From: Lactarius indigo
Taxonomy: Eukaryota > Basidiomycota > Agaricomycetes > Russulales > Russulaceae
Reading direction: 5' to 3'
Length of the DNA: 64,000 nt
Assembly (NCBI GenBank): GCA_025766275.1
Contig: JAFKAC010000027.1
Coordinates: 699,069 to 763,068 of the forward strand
A program made the translations under genes and the position numbers. Positions 46,577 through 58,155 of the stretch are shown here, piece after piece; position 1 is the first letter of the stretch, and each line of letters opens with the position of its first letter. Below the pieces are notes generated by a model, which was not told the origin of the DNA, made no database searches, and worked only from the letters and a program-made list of their open reading frames with translations.

Positions 46577-46749
46577 TTGATTACCCGCAGTAGTAGGCTT
46601 GGTAGTAGGTTTGTATCTACATAAATGAATCGGCGTGCCGTTGGTCGACTGGTGTTGTGCATTGTCCACCTTACGTGGCTCTATAGTTAGGTGTTATCAT
46701 CTGTCTCTCTGCGACCTCGTGCGTGTACTAGTATCTCAAGAACTTAATA
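46577..46749. other. 3' flank of the orphan gene
   Basis: No feature seen. Confidence 0.5.
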
Positions 46750-47680
46750 TCGTTATCCTATGATGCCATTGTCCTCTTCGACACGATTTCCCAAAACTTA
46801 ATCCGCGCGCATTGACCACGATCAGTTAGTGCGGATACGTTTGTGATGGCCCCACTATAGTGTAGGCCAGTGCCGTCTCTTGATACGGCCAAGGATACGG
46901 CATCACTTGAGCTTAAGATCTTAAGCTCTCATGATCGTTAGTCCTCATTCTTTCATCACTGCGCCTGAGCGCCGTCAAGAGCGCCGGCGCATATTGTAGC
47001 CATAATTCCTTATGTGGCCGAACAATGGGCACGTTGATTGCATATGCCCCCATGGGGCCTGGCGAGCGTCTTGCATATCTCACAGTGGATCAATTTGTAT
47101 TGTTTCGATGCAGTCAAACAGTCAAACCGAATCGCTTGATCGACGATGAGGCCTCGATGAGGCATTGAACTGATTTCGCTCCACTCCAAGCGAAAGATTC
47201 GCTCAAAAATGACAATCGTCTTCAGGTCCAGACTCGGAGAATGGTTATATGCGACCCAAAACGACTGTATTAAGATGACACACGTTCTATGCCATTGTTA
47301 TGTACAGGTGTGATGTCTACCATCGACCTCATCAAGCCTCGTCTCAACACCACGAATTAGGCGGCCGAACACAAGAGCATGCCGACAGGAGTACGAAAGT
47401 CGGGACCGATTCCGACGATGGAACAAAGACAGAGGGAAATAGTGTCGATTGATTCGGCAGTTAGCAGATCGCTGGCCTGTTTGTGGTCGCCTTCCCTCTG
47501 GTAAGGTGGGGCTAATTCATCGGCGCGAGTCTCCCGAGTCTTGCAGGAACCGCCGCTCCACGTGTAGCGCGCGTTTCTTTCTGAACGGCTTGGATCGAGT
47601 CTCCGTCGATGAATTACATTTCATTGGAGGATAAATAACGTACCTGCGAGTTGCCGCCGGCTAGGCAGGGGCAGTAACAC
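46750..47680. repeat. Dispersed repeat, copy 2 (partner 33435-34125)
   Basis: Direct-orientation copy of the repeat upstream of the WD40 gene, longer by several insertions. One insertion of about 100 bp (about 46871-46975) contains a perfect palindrome; another lies near 47440-47560. The membrane-like frame of copy 1 is broken here. Confidence 0.75.
46909..46928. repeat. Perfect 20-bp palindrome
   Basis: gagcttaagatcttaagctc equals its own reverse complement. It lies within the sequence that is absent from the other copy of this repeat. Confidence 0.9.
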
Positions 47681-48741
47681 GGGTTCGCGCGACGCAGAGT
47701 AACCCCTGTTACTCGGGGCCAGTATCCGTGGTCACGAGCACCCGCGCGTACGGGTACGGGTGCTGGAAGGTTTGATGGGTACCCGTACGATGGTCCGCGG
47801 CGGTCGTTGTCGCTGTCACGGTTGTGATCGCCCAGTTGCTGCGGTCGCTGTCGCCCGTTTCCGCCATGCTATTCGTGTCACGAGTCAAGTCGCCCCGCCA
47901 TCGCGGTTGTGCATACCTCGTCGTTGCCCGTCACCTCTATCGTCGTAATCGCCTCGTAGTTATTGTCATTACGTCGTCATCTTGAGGTAAGGACCAGTGG
48001 GGGTCATGTGCAGATAAAAGGCCAGACGGGGTCCAGCGGCTTGTCGAGCAGTCAGGGTCCTATGTCAATAAACAGGTATGCGACGAGGTCAGCAGAAACG
48101 TGGTGAACTCAAAAAAAAAAAAAAAACACTTAGCGGGATAATTGAAGAAAGAGAAAAGGCTTTCGCGTCTGTGCGGGGAGGACTGGTGACGAGGTTTGGA
48201 ATGATTGTGAGGAAGGCCCAATGTCGTAGCAGTAGTAGTGGTTGCGTTGTATTGAAGTCTCGAGTGCAATCCACGACAGTTGAGCCAACGAGTCCAATGG
48301 CGATGTGGAATGAATGTGGGGACGTGTGACCGGTCTACGAGTGCCCTAGGAACGCGGCGGCCGTTTATGAGGCGAAACTGGTAGTCGGAGTCGTTGATGC
48401 CATTCGATGCGATGTGAGGGGGAGCGGCAAACAAGCGACGAAAGAGAGGTGTTTATGTGTGGATGGCTGGACGGAAAGATGGGATGAGGGAAGCCTGAGC
48501 GCGAGAGAATCGATGGCGATGCGGTGCGACGTCATGGGATTGGGTTCGATATGGCAGCTAAGCCATACGGATGATACGATGCGGCCCAAACATCGTCGCA
48601 GTCGAAAGGTGGGTCTAAAGTAAACTTGGACCGAGTCGTCGTAAGTGGACAAATTGTCAGTCGTACCCGCGGGTACCCGTGCCACGGGTTCAGAATCGCT
48701 ACCCTGAGCGGTACCCGTACCCTGTGGTGAGGTGAACCCTA
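47681..48741. repeat. Segment flanked by gggtacccgtac-type words
   Basis: Clusters of gtacgggtacggg and gggtacccgtac near 47750-47795 and of gcgggtacccgtg and cggtacccgtaccc near 48665-48722 face each other as loose inverted repeats around about 870 bp. The interior has a 16-A run near 48111 and no convincing gene. It may be a small non-autonomous element. Confidence 0.35.
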
Positions 48742-48995
48742 GCACAGAGACCAGCCCCCCTGAGCTTTAAGTGGGCTGGAGGGACTCGCGACTCATGGGT
48801 CCAGAACGACGTTGGGCGGAAGTGTCTGACAAAGGGAAAAGCAGAGTGGGCAGAGGGGGCAGTCCCTATAACACGGGTACACACGGCGCAGAGACCGGCT
48901 CCCCTGAGCTTTTAGTGGCCGGAGGGGGCTCACAGGCTCAGAGGCCCATGGGCCCAGAGGCCAGAGAGGGACGTTGAACGGAGAAGTCGGCGGTA
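48742..48995 (+). repeat. Imperfect tandem repeat, about 145-bp period
   Basis: Copies starting near 48742 and 48890 share cagagacc, cccctgagctttaagtgg (or tttagtgg), ggagg, ctcatggg or cccatgggccc, and gacgttg, in order. A shorter relative is at 47675-47715 (taacacggg, gacgcagag). Non-coding. Confidence 0.6.
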
Positions 48996-51687
48996 GATGA
49001 GGCGTGGTCACGCCTGGTCACAGTCCCGTTTTGAAAGGTTTGGGACTCCGCTTGACTGTTAGTGGCTCCTGCTCCATTCCGTTTTCAGAAAGCAGTCAGC
49101 CACCCAAATCAAGCCAAGACCGCCGGAAGCGGATGCCAAAAAAAAAAAAAAGGTCAGAGATGAGGTCAAGGTCATATTGGCAATATTAATTGAGATAGAA
49201 ACGTGTTGTACAGCCCGGAAGGTACAGTACCACCACTTAACTAATTTTATCTCAAATTTTACTCAGTCTCGGGTGGTGCCGGCTGGCTTTACCGCCGATG
49301 TCCAACCGCAGCCTCGGTCTTCGTTCCCCCCCAAAAAAAAAGAGACGAGGGAGAGGAGAAATATTGACAAACCCCAGCCGCAGGTTGGTGGGTACGCAGG
49401 TCGTATTCTCTCCTTTGTTTTTGTTGTTTTCTGCCGGGCAACGAGGCGATTCGGATGAAGTGTGACGTGCGACGTGTGGCCACAAAACCGACATGTAAAA
49501 TGTCGTCGTCGTCTGCTGTCTGCCGTAAAATGGGTGTAGGTCTCGACATAGCGATGCACTACAGTACCCCTTGGTGATAATCGACCTGCGGGAGAGCGAC
49601 AGTTTTGGCACGTGCGGGATTGGGCGAGAAACGTGTGAGAACCCGTGGGGAATGGCGCAGCACAGCATCTTGCAGCGAGGTAAGTTGCTGGCGCCAGGTG
49701 CAGTCCGGGTCGGAAGGTACGGTCCCTCCTACTGTACTGTAATACAACACAAAAGGGGTTCGCGGCCTAAGAAGGGCAAGGCACACGACGCCTCAGGCGT
49801 ACCTTGTCTGTTCCTGAACATCGCAGAAGGTGTGGTGGGTGATGACATATTAATTTGGCACGCACAGTGGTACCAGCGCGGTGGGGGTGTAACTTATTTG
49901 CATACATAGCGACTGCGTGCCTGAGGGGGAGGTGACGCGAAGGGCGCAGGGGTCGGGGCCGCTATTCGTCCGTGCGCAAGCCCAACAAGGAGCTGTATAT
50001 ACTATACTTCCGTGTGGACCTCGAGCCGGACGGCCTCACTAGTGAGCGGTACCCCCCGGCGGTCGGCCGCGCGAAGGATCAGTTCCCAAACACAGAAATT
50101 GTCGATTGAGCTCTGGAAACATGAGAGTAAACCGCAACAGGAAGATAGGAGCGGCGCTTGCCGCGAACGATCCCACTGGGAGGGATCTGGAGGATTGCTT
50201 GTAAGAGTGTCCCGAGCCGGTGCTGAGAAAGAAGTGCAGAGGAAAAATGCGTACATCATCCTGTCATTGTGGGTGTCACGAGGCGAGGCGAACGACGAAT
50301 TATGCGCGCATGTATATGCATACATCCCCACGTAAACCGTCCACGGCAGGGATACAAGTAGAATAATGATACCTCTCTCCTGCGAATTCGCAATTATTGT
50401 GTCAAACTGGTTCATGCTTACGTTCTCTGTCTCGCATCAATGTTTCATCGAATTTCGTCATTCGACTCCTTGAGTCGCGACATGGTCGGAATACTTGAAG
50501 GTGGAAGGTCAACTGATACAGGATTCAAATCCGCGGACACTTTCGCCGTTTTGAAAGTCAGTTCAGGGCACCAATCCTGAAGCTCTGGAAACTCATCCCA
50601 GGCTTCTCTTTGGCCCTGACAGGATCGGGAGTTACCATGCATTCTTATACAATGTTCTCTCTTTTCCACGAGTGCACCTGCTGCCGAAGATTCAGATACC
50701 GCTGATGGGATTGATTACAGCCCCCCTCAACTCACTCTGAGCCATCCAACTATGAACCCACATGTTCGTTCGCTTGCTTAGATACACCCAATCCGCTCAT
50801 ACTACTTCGTACTATCCGTACAGTAAATATCAGTAATGGAGTCCGCTACGAGGAAATTCCTATCGTTGTGGATTTTGCCGTAAACATTAAAAAAACAAAC
50901 AAACTCCGTTCTGACGTTCCATGTTCGATCAGAGCACTGTTTTGGAATAGGTAAATGATGAAGGAATGTAGTCTAGTCCGAATGCTAAGGGCGCCCAACC
51001 CCGTTCGCAACTCAGTTGAAGTAAGAGAAGCGCTGCATCTAAGTTTTGTTATGGGTTGCTGTTCAGTGCCATATATGGATACGAATACGATGTCTGGACC
51101 ATATATTTACAAGGGTCAAATACTGTAGAGATTTATGGAGGCGGGCAGCCGGATAGGTGAGCAACGCTTGGAGCAACGCGTGAGCGTTGGAGGTCCGGAT
51201 GCATCTCAATATTATTATTATTCATAGATAACCGTTTAACTACGCTAATATTACGATTATCTAATATGTCGGTCTCAGTTTGCCGGACTGTGTCCGTTCC
51301 GGGCTGTATGCAAGGCATGTATGAGCCTGTATCAACGAATACAGATGCTAATGAGAGCATATTCAACCTCGGTCTGGCGTATTCTGGCATGTCTTATTGT
51401 ACTGCTAGCTGTCGTGCATATCTAGACCTGGCACCATTATGAGGTTTGACATCTCATGAGATAACGAAATTTCTTGGAAATTTCCTTGGAAATTTCATGG
51501 TCGGAGTGCATATCCAGATTAGAAGAAGGACTACTCCCGCAGATGAGTTCGGATTGTTCCCAAGACAGTGGGGCTTGTGATAAGAGAACAATGGCTCTTA
51601 GAATAAGTTATAAGTACTGTAGGTTGTACTGTAGGTTAACCGAACCAATTGACGCCACCCTCCCTTTCTATTCATTCAGTCGTAACG
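48996..51687. other. Gene-poor stretch with A runs
   Basis: A runs occur at about 49138-49152 and 49331-49340. A minus-strand frame at 50445-50740 (ALVEKREHCIRMHGNSRSCQ, then EFPELQDWCPELTFKTAKVS) is coding-like and could be an exon of an unidentified gene. Nothing else is supported; 50700-51687 is AT-rich with no open frames of note. Confidence 0.4.
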
Positions 51688-54649
51688 ATGAAGCGTTCTT
51701 CCGATCGGATAACTCCGCCAAACCCACCGCCATCAAAGCAGGCTAGGCAAGAGCATCCTTCCCGCCAGGATGAGGTTCGGTCCCCCTCCCGTTCACTCAC
51801 AGTTTCCGAGGAGACCATCAAGTCTTTGCGTTCTGCTCTCCAAAACGTATCTGTATCCACACCCGACTGGAAAGAAGAAATCTATTTCACCGTTCAGGAG
51901 CGATTGAGACAAACTGTGCCCAAGGGATCAGAGGGCAAGTGGGTTCCTAAAGCTAGGTTCCTCAAGAACCTTCGACACCAAGAACATGAATTTCTTGCGG
52001 TGCTCGAAAGGGCAAGAGCTGACAATGCAAGTCTGGAAGAATCATGGGCTCTAGCGACTCACGGTGAGTACTTTTTCTGCCCCACAAACAAGTCGTCATA
52101 ACTAGCTCTCAGATGCATTTTGGGTCGTCTCACCTTCCGTGTCTATGTCTCAACGTAAGGCCCCAAACCTGGCTATTCCCAGAACTTGTCTGATGGCACA
52201 CACCCCAAGCTGTACTGAGTAGAACTAACCCAGAGTCGCAGGAGAAGGGTGAGTCCGATCCATTTAGCATGTTAGTCGTGCTCGTTAATGGTACCCTTAG
52301 CTGTTGAGCTCTCTTGGAGCGCAGAATTTATCGGACATCTTCCACTGGTGGCCCTCGAAACGCACGTCCGTGACCAAATGAAGTTGGTAGAAATGTACGC
52401 CCGCTACTGTTCTATTGTTCAGTCGTCCGGAATGGGCAAGTCTCGCTTGTTGGACGAGTTCTCAAAGAAACATTTCATGATCCCAATCAATTTGCGCCCA
52501 GAAGATGCCCAAGGTGTGTCACATCCATTTCACTTTCGTGGTTCTCAAACCTGGTCTGTTAGGTTTCCCCCCTGCCGATGATGTCAGTTCGTGATTTCCT
52601 CACCCACGTCGACAAGAAAAACAAGAGCATGCACGTGTTGTCCCTCTCCCGAGCAAATCATTTCTTCCACGCATTGTTTCTCAACACCGCTGAGGTCGTT
52701 GCCGACTTCCACGTTCGAAGCAGAGCTGAGCGGATACAACATTTCCGGGCGTTCATGTCAGAAGGTCAGAGTATGAGCTCCTCCGGGCCCAAGCGGTCTC
52801 GATTTTACAAGGACGTTATTACTAAGGCAACTAAGGTACGCCGTACCGTTCTGGAGTCCCTCCATTTCTTTCTAAAATGCCAGCTTCTGAAGGGTTTGGC
52901 CGGTGCTGATCCGAGCAACGCAGATTTGAAAGCTGCGCTTGAGCAACTCCGAAAATGCATCAATGACGGGGACTCTGTAAAGACGGACGAAGGACTCCCA
53001 GACATTTTTGTCGCGTTCGACGAAGCCCATCTGTTGACGATACCCTTCGACGAAAGTGATCGGTCTAATTTGTTGAGCTCCGACAGGCACTTCAGATGTT
53101 TTCGACAGCACCGTTGTTTACGTTTTTCCTTTCTACCACCGGGAAGGTCTCGCAATTTACCCCACCCCGCGGTTACGACAACTCGAATCGCATGAACGAC
53201 GGCAGACTCAAAATACCTCATCCTTTCATTTACTTGGGCTTTGACCAGCTCATGATCAGTCGCAAAATTTTGGACACGTACAAAACCCTTCTGGATGTCA
53301 CTTCGTTGGATTGTATAGCCCACATGGGACGGCCTTTGTAAGCGGTGTCGTGCTACGCCTCTTCGGATTTTCTCATATTTTGTCAGGTGGGGTACATGTT
53401 ACGACTTCGGCGATGATCAAGTACGTGATGGACTATTCCACTTCGCGATACAGAAGTTGCTCTGCAGATTGCCAATGCCGGATGAGGCCCTCTCAGAGGC
53501 CCAGAAGTGTGCTGTTTTATCACAACGGTTGGCGCTGGATATCAACAGCACGCTGTATGTCACAGCTCCGCTCAACTATCAGGAAGCGGAAAAGTTACAT
53601 AACCAAATATCCAATCACATGCGCATATGTGAGGTGATCGGGGAGGATATCGGAACTATACGCGGTGCTGCCGCATCCGAACCTCTCCTTTCGGAGGCAG
53701 CTTCCTGTATCATGAGAGGCGGCTACGGCTTCAGCCTACCTGATGCTCTCATTGAGGTTCTTAGCGGGTTTTGCATCAATCCCGGCGATCGTGCAGAATT
53801 GTTGGTCGCCGCTTTCTTCACACGCGCTCGTGATATAGCGGTCCTCGGGAAATCCCTTCCCCAAGGAGCGATATCTTCTTGTTTTTCGGTCACTGATCTA
53901 CTCTTGTCCCTCTTTTGCGAATCAGTTTACAAAGTTGTCTCGAACGCCGTCCCATCACTCTGCCACTCAGAGACTACACAACCAACGCTTGGGGAGGTTT
54001 TCAATAGCGCAATGATGCACTTCAATCACTTCATCAAGCCACAAGAACAAAAGCTCTTGGCCCGGCCTTATCTTCTCGCGTTTATGTCACACGGCGCGGC
54101 CGCTTTGGGTGCTAATTGTCAGCCAGGTGTCGACGCTGTCTACCCGTATTTGTATGGCGGCACCGACCTCGACGTCAAGAAAATCGGTTTCATCCTGGTC
54201 CAGGTGAAGAAGAACGACTCCAGCAGTGACGAAGCTCAGGCCAAGATCTTCCTGAAAATGGATCCCTTTGATTGTGGCCTGGTTACCGGACCTGATTCCT
54301 ATTTTCCTATCCCGATCATCCGCTTCGTCTTCGCTCTCGGTGGCAAGGAGTCGGGAGTCACCCGGAAGATGTATACATCACCATCCGATGGTGCCTTGTC
54401 CATTGATAGAGGTGGACGGCCGCGCTTCACATAATACGACTTCTGGTGCTCCGGAATCTATCCAAACATTTTCCAGGCTGTCGAAGAAGCACCCGAGAGG
54501 TGGAGAGCATTATTAGACGACGTGGATCCATGGAGGACATTTTACAATGGTGCACAGTTTCCTGACGTCCTACGCTCACAGTTTCCAGCTTGTGGGAGTA
54601 ACGAAGCCCACTTTAGCTCTTGGTATGCAGATGTCCCTAGTACGTAGTA
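51688..54649 (+). pseudogene. Crinkler-like P-loop NTPase / PD-(D/E)xK nuclease gene, broken
   Basis: Starts MKRSSDRITPPNPPPSKQAR in exon 51688-52063; small exons follow near 52119-52154 and 52235-52249, then 52301-52513. Walker A is seen in QSSGMGKSRLLDEFSKK (about 52421-52470) and a Walker B-like element in IFVAFDEAHLLT (about 53006-53042). The C-terminal part has QPGVDAVYPYLYGG and ILVQVKKN (about 54121-54215), a D...QxK pattern like the restriction-endonuclease fold fused to NTPases in Crinkler (CRN) proteins. Breaks: frameshifts near 52583 and 53070 and an in-frame TAA at 54432, after which the same frame stays coding-like to 54649. An intron at 53338-53387 is phase-consistent. CRN-type proteins are DNA-targeting effectors linked by comparative studies to transposons. 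Family assignment is by motif only. Confidence 0.6.
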
Positions 54650-56144
54650 CAACTGTAATCCTGAGGCTGGCGGACTCGGACTTTGAACGCTGTTTCCAAT
54701 CTCTTTTTTTGTACGCCTCTTGCTTACCATGACTCCCCTTTTTTTCACACTCTTATTAGCACACTCTTATTGGGATTTAGCGAATATATGTACACGGGTG
54801 GAGACTCCCCTCACCTCAGTGCATTTGCCAGCCACATCGTCGTAAATGCGTTGTCAAAGCGGGGATTCAAATACCCACGGATAGTTTCCATTTCATATTC
54901 TACTATCACCTCACCCTGGTTCCTCCTACGCGACGGTGGCGGCCACGACACGCATTCGGCAACGTCTTTCTTCCTTCTCACTTTTAACTGCTGACACTTG
55001 CATTTTGCAGTGCATTTGAGTTTATGTGGGAACTCGCGTCCAGAAACATTTCAGGACGCTGGTTGTGTGCTTTCTTCTTTTGCGGCTCAGTGAGGGGTAA
55101 AGCATAGTACGTGACAGTGGACATTACTGTAAGTCGCTTGGCGCTTTCGCTTCTGTCTGCCTTCTTGTCCTTGGCTCTTCACCGGTCACTCCACATTCAT
55201 CTTTTCCATCTCTGCGAACTTCTCTCGTTCTGAGCATCCCATCCACCTGCACGGTGTCAGTATCTGCATCGATAGATGTTGTCTTTTTGCATGTTCATGC
55301 CGCACCTACTGGCGTGCGTTCCACGTAGTCCATAGCGTGAACAGCACGTCTTGCAACTTCCTCAACCCCGTCATGCGACTTTGTAAACATTGGCACCGCC
55401 TTGGATGGTCAGGTCACCATCCTATTCTTCACCGACAATCCTGACCCGTAGTCCCATATCGACTGGCATTTTAATGCGTATGTCCTCTTCAGTTTTATTG
55501 TGTTCTGTTGCTGACGCTGATCACTTCTGCACGTAGTTTTGCTTCTTTTTCCCGCTGAACATGTTCCTGACGCGCCGTCCGAGGACACCCACATCAGTGC
55601 GTATACACTTTTTGTGAGCGTGCAACGCCTAAACAATATCACTGCAGCAGCATGGGATTCTTCCCACGCCGTGTGTCGGAACAAAACGATGACGACACCG
55701 TTCTTTATGAGGTTGCCTTCCCTCGCAGGATGTAATACACAAGAACAATAACGACACTCTTCTTCATAAGGACGCACCCTGACCTTCCCTGCCTGTCCTC
55801 TTCGGAGAATATTGTGAGCGCTCTTTCAAAATCCCATGTCACTGTCGTCGCTGTGTTTTCGTTCTCGGCAGAACCAACCGCACCCCCCCGTATTCGTCTG
55901 TCCCGTATCTCTCCTGTCTCCGGGTCCCATAGCAAAATCAGATAAACGAAGTACAGCAAGATACACAGAGCGATCGTGAGCCATCTCACGATATGCATCC
56001 AGCCAAATGTTCAAACGCTCAAAGTCCGCTCTTATTCGTCAGACTATGTCTCAGCTCTCCTAGGCACGTCCACCTTCCATTGTATAAATCGTATTGATGA
56101 CTACCGTAAGTACAATTCGGCAACACGCTCAAATGCTGATGACC
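54650..56144. other. Gene-poor stretch
   Basis: Only overlapping short frames on both strands. A minus frame near 55810-55998 starts with a hydrophobic run (LTIALCILLYFVYLILLW) followed by DPETGEIRDRRI, possibly a membrane-protein relic; it is not joined to anything. Confidence 0.35.
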
Positions 56145-56894
56145 TCAAATCTTCTTATACAGTACAGTGACTTGAAGGCCGCGATTTCTTTGCGAGAGCT
56201 TCACACATAGATTTTTCGTACTAATAATATACCAACACTGCGTCCTCACTTGAGCCGGGCCCTCCACTGGGAATGGCAAATGAACCAGAGGTCGAAACAT
56301 AAAGGTGAATAACAACCTCTTTATATGAGTCGGAAATGAGGCTCCGAGCTCTACACAAGCAACGCACTCCCCCATGTACCTTATGACGAAAGTTAGGTGG
56401 TCTAAGTTCTAAGAAACAGTAAACGAAACTCACTGAGCAATGGCAGAGCGAACGACCAAGTCAGGTGGCGCTCGTCTTACAAATGGCTTCCTTTTTCCGA
56501 CAAACAACACAGCGATCTCCCCACACCAGGGAATATGAGGGAAGTCGCGCTTCAAGTTAGGGTTGGGGCCAAGGCGTGTGTCGAAATAGGAAGAAACCAA
56601 GAGAGTGTGGCCGGCAACTCGTATCAGAGTGTCGAAGACCTCTGGTTGGGAAGCACTTGGTAAGAAGAATGCACCCTTGACGTCTACGTAGGGAGGGTTA
56701 ATAATGCACCCGCCGTGTACTGGCAACTCTGCATTAAAGCGGTACGTGATAGTTTGGCGCGGCCATCTCCCCCATAGATAGCCATTCACGGTGTCAATCC
56801 TGGTCTGAAGTGTTGAGTTAGAAATTCGGTCGTTTACATCGTGAGCAAAGGCACTCACGGGAACATTAAGGTATGAGCGACGATGAATAACCAT
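56145..56894 (-). CDS. Orphan three-exon protein, about 213 aa, apparently intact
   Basis: Exons 56859-56894 (ATG), 56434-56804 and 56145-56379 join in phase across two 54-bp introns, the second with a CTAAC branch site. The protein starts MVIHRRSYLNVP and reads GYLWGRWPRQTITYRFNAEL, PPYVDVKGAFFLPSASQPEV, HIPWCGEIAVLFVGKRKPFV and then YMGECVACVELGASFP. The end after about residue 177 may be changed by a further intron (GTGAGG donor near 56245). No signal peptide or named domain. The even codon pattern and clean splicing argue for a real gene; I cannot give a function. Lies inside the inverted-repeat-bounded segment. Confidence 0.6.
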
Positions 56895-57607
56895 TATTGA
56901 TGTTCAGTACTTCAGTGGACGTGTCAGACACTAGACAAGAGCCACATCTCGAGCCGGTATGCCTACGTCTTAAATACGGCGTCCATTGGAAGTTTACTAA
57001 ATCGTTACTCGCCAGTGGAGTCCAGGGTATTCCCATAGCCCGGATCATAATCGCAAGCTGTGATAGGCTGGAGTGCCAGTAAGCGCATAGAGCTTGCGAC
57101 GACATAAGATCGCCCTGCCAGTCGAGAACTAATTCTGACCATGTGATGCTAGAGACAATCGACCCTCCCTGCATCATTGTACTACCGAAAAGGCCTTGGG
57201 CCGTCACTTACTGGCTAGATGGACACCAAATAACACGATTGTGACTCATTTCTAGGCGAGAGACCTATTGTCTGCGCTCTTTCTGGGTCTACGCAAGGGT
57301 CTATGTGTGCATTATTACCTGTTTCTGGGTCCCGTATTTAATCATGTCCATTGTCGTACTCTTCTAGACTAGTTTCCTCCGACCACCCCGCGGTGACTTG
57401 TGATGGACACCTCACCTACTAGCTATAGGGTGGTAACGGATACGAACATATTTAAACCGCTAGCTGAATTTCTAAATGTTTGAAATGAAGCTATATGCGA
57501 CGATCCTGGGCGCCCCATATATGTTGTGGTATTTGAATTCAGAATGTTCCCAGAGGTACGGTGACGCCTGCGGTATTCAAGCACCCGTGGCAGTCATATG
57601 GCGCTAA
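56895..57607. other. Upstream region of the 56145-56894 gene and spacer
   Basis: A minus frame at 56866-57207 (SELVLDWQGDLMSSQALCAY) overlaps the gene start in another phase and could be part of an upstream exon or chance. The rest shows no feature. Confidence 0.35.
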
Positions 57608-57887
57608 CCCCGACTTCGGACTCCCCCCCGACTTCGGTCACTCAAAAATTCTTACTCATTTATTCTCCAATCTCACCCAAATTTATATATACTATCCAGT
57701 ACTATTTATGAACAATCCCCAACCGTTTTTTTAATAGAAATCTTGTTGTGTCGCAAAAAACGAGAATTGGGTGGTTTGTCACGCTTGTCGACTGATGGTC
57801 GGGGTTTTATTGAGTAAGCTGAGCGCCTTCCAGAAGCGGCCCAGAAAGTGGCGGCCAATTCGGCACTCGGACTGCCCGAAGTCGGGG
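57608..57887. repeat. 280-bp segment bounded by inverted ccccgacttcgg words
   Basis: ccccgacttcgg occurs at 57608-57619 and again at 57626-57637, and its reverse complement ccgaagtcgggg at 57876-57887. The interior is AT-rich with tatatata near 57686. Lying 270 bp before the transposase start, it could be the subterminal repeat zone of that transposon, or a small inverted-repeat element. Confidence 0.6.
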
Positions 57888-58155
57888 TCCAACACAAGGA
57901 AATGATATACCTCATTCGCTCTTGGCATCACCGAGGTTTTCGTGTAATTTTTGTTCTTAATTTGATTTGGAGCTTGTCATGCCTATTGTCCTATTGTCCG
58001 CAGATCTCTGTGTTATACTAGCAAGACTCAATGGATGCTCAGCGCTCAATACTCAGATCTACGAACGGTGGTTTTTACGCCCATTGACAAGCCATCTCTA
58101 ACTGTGCCTCAAAGCCTTTTGGTTCCCCACATATCGTCTTTTCGACCTGGCACAT

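Noticed and set aside
48111..49340. A runs as poly(A) tails of retroelements
   Set aside because: No reverse transcriptase or element body upstream and no flanking duplication.
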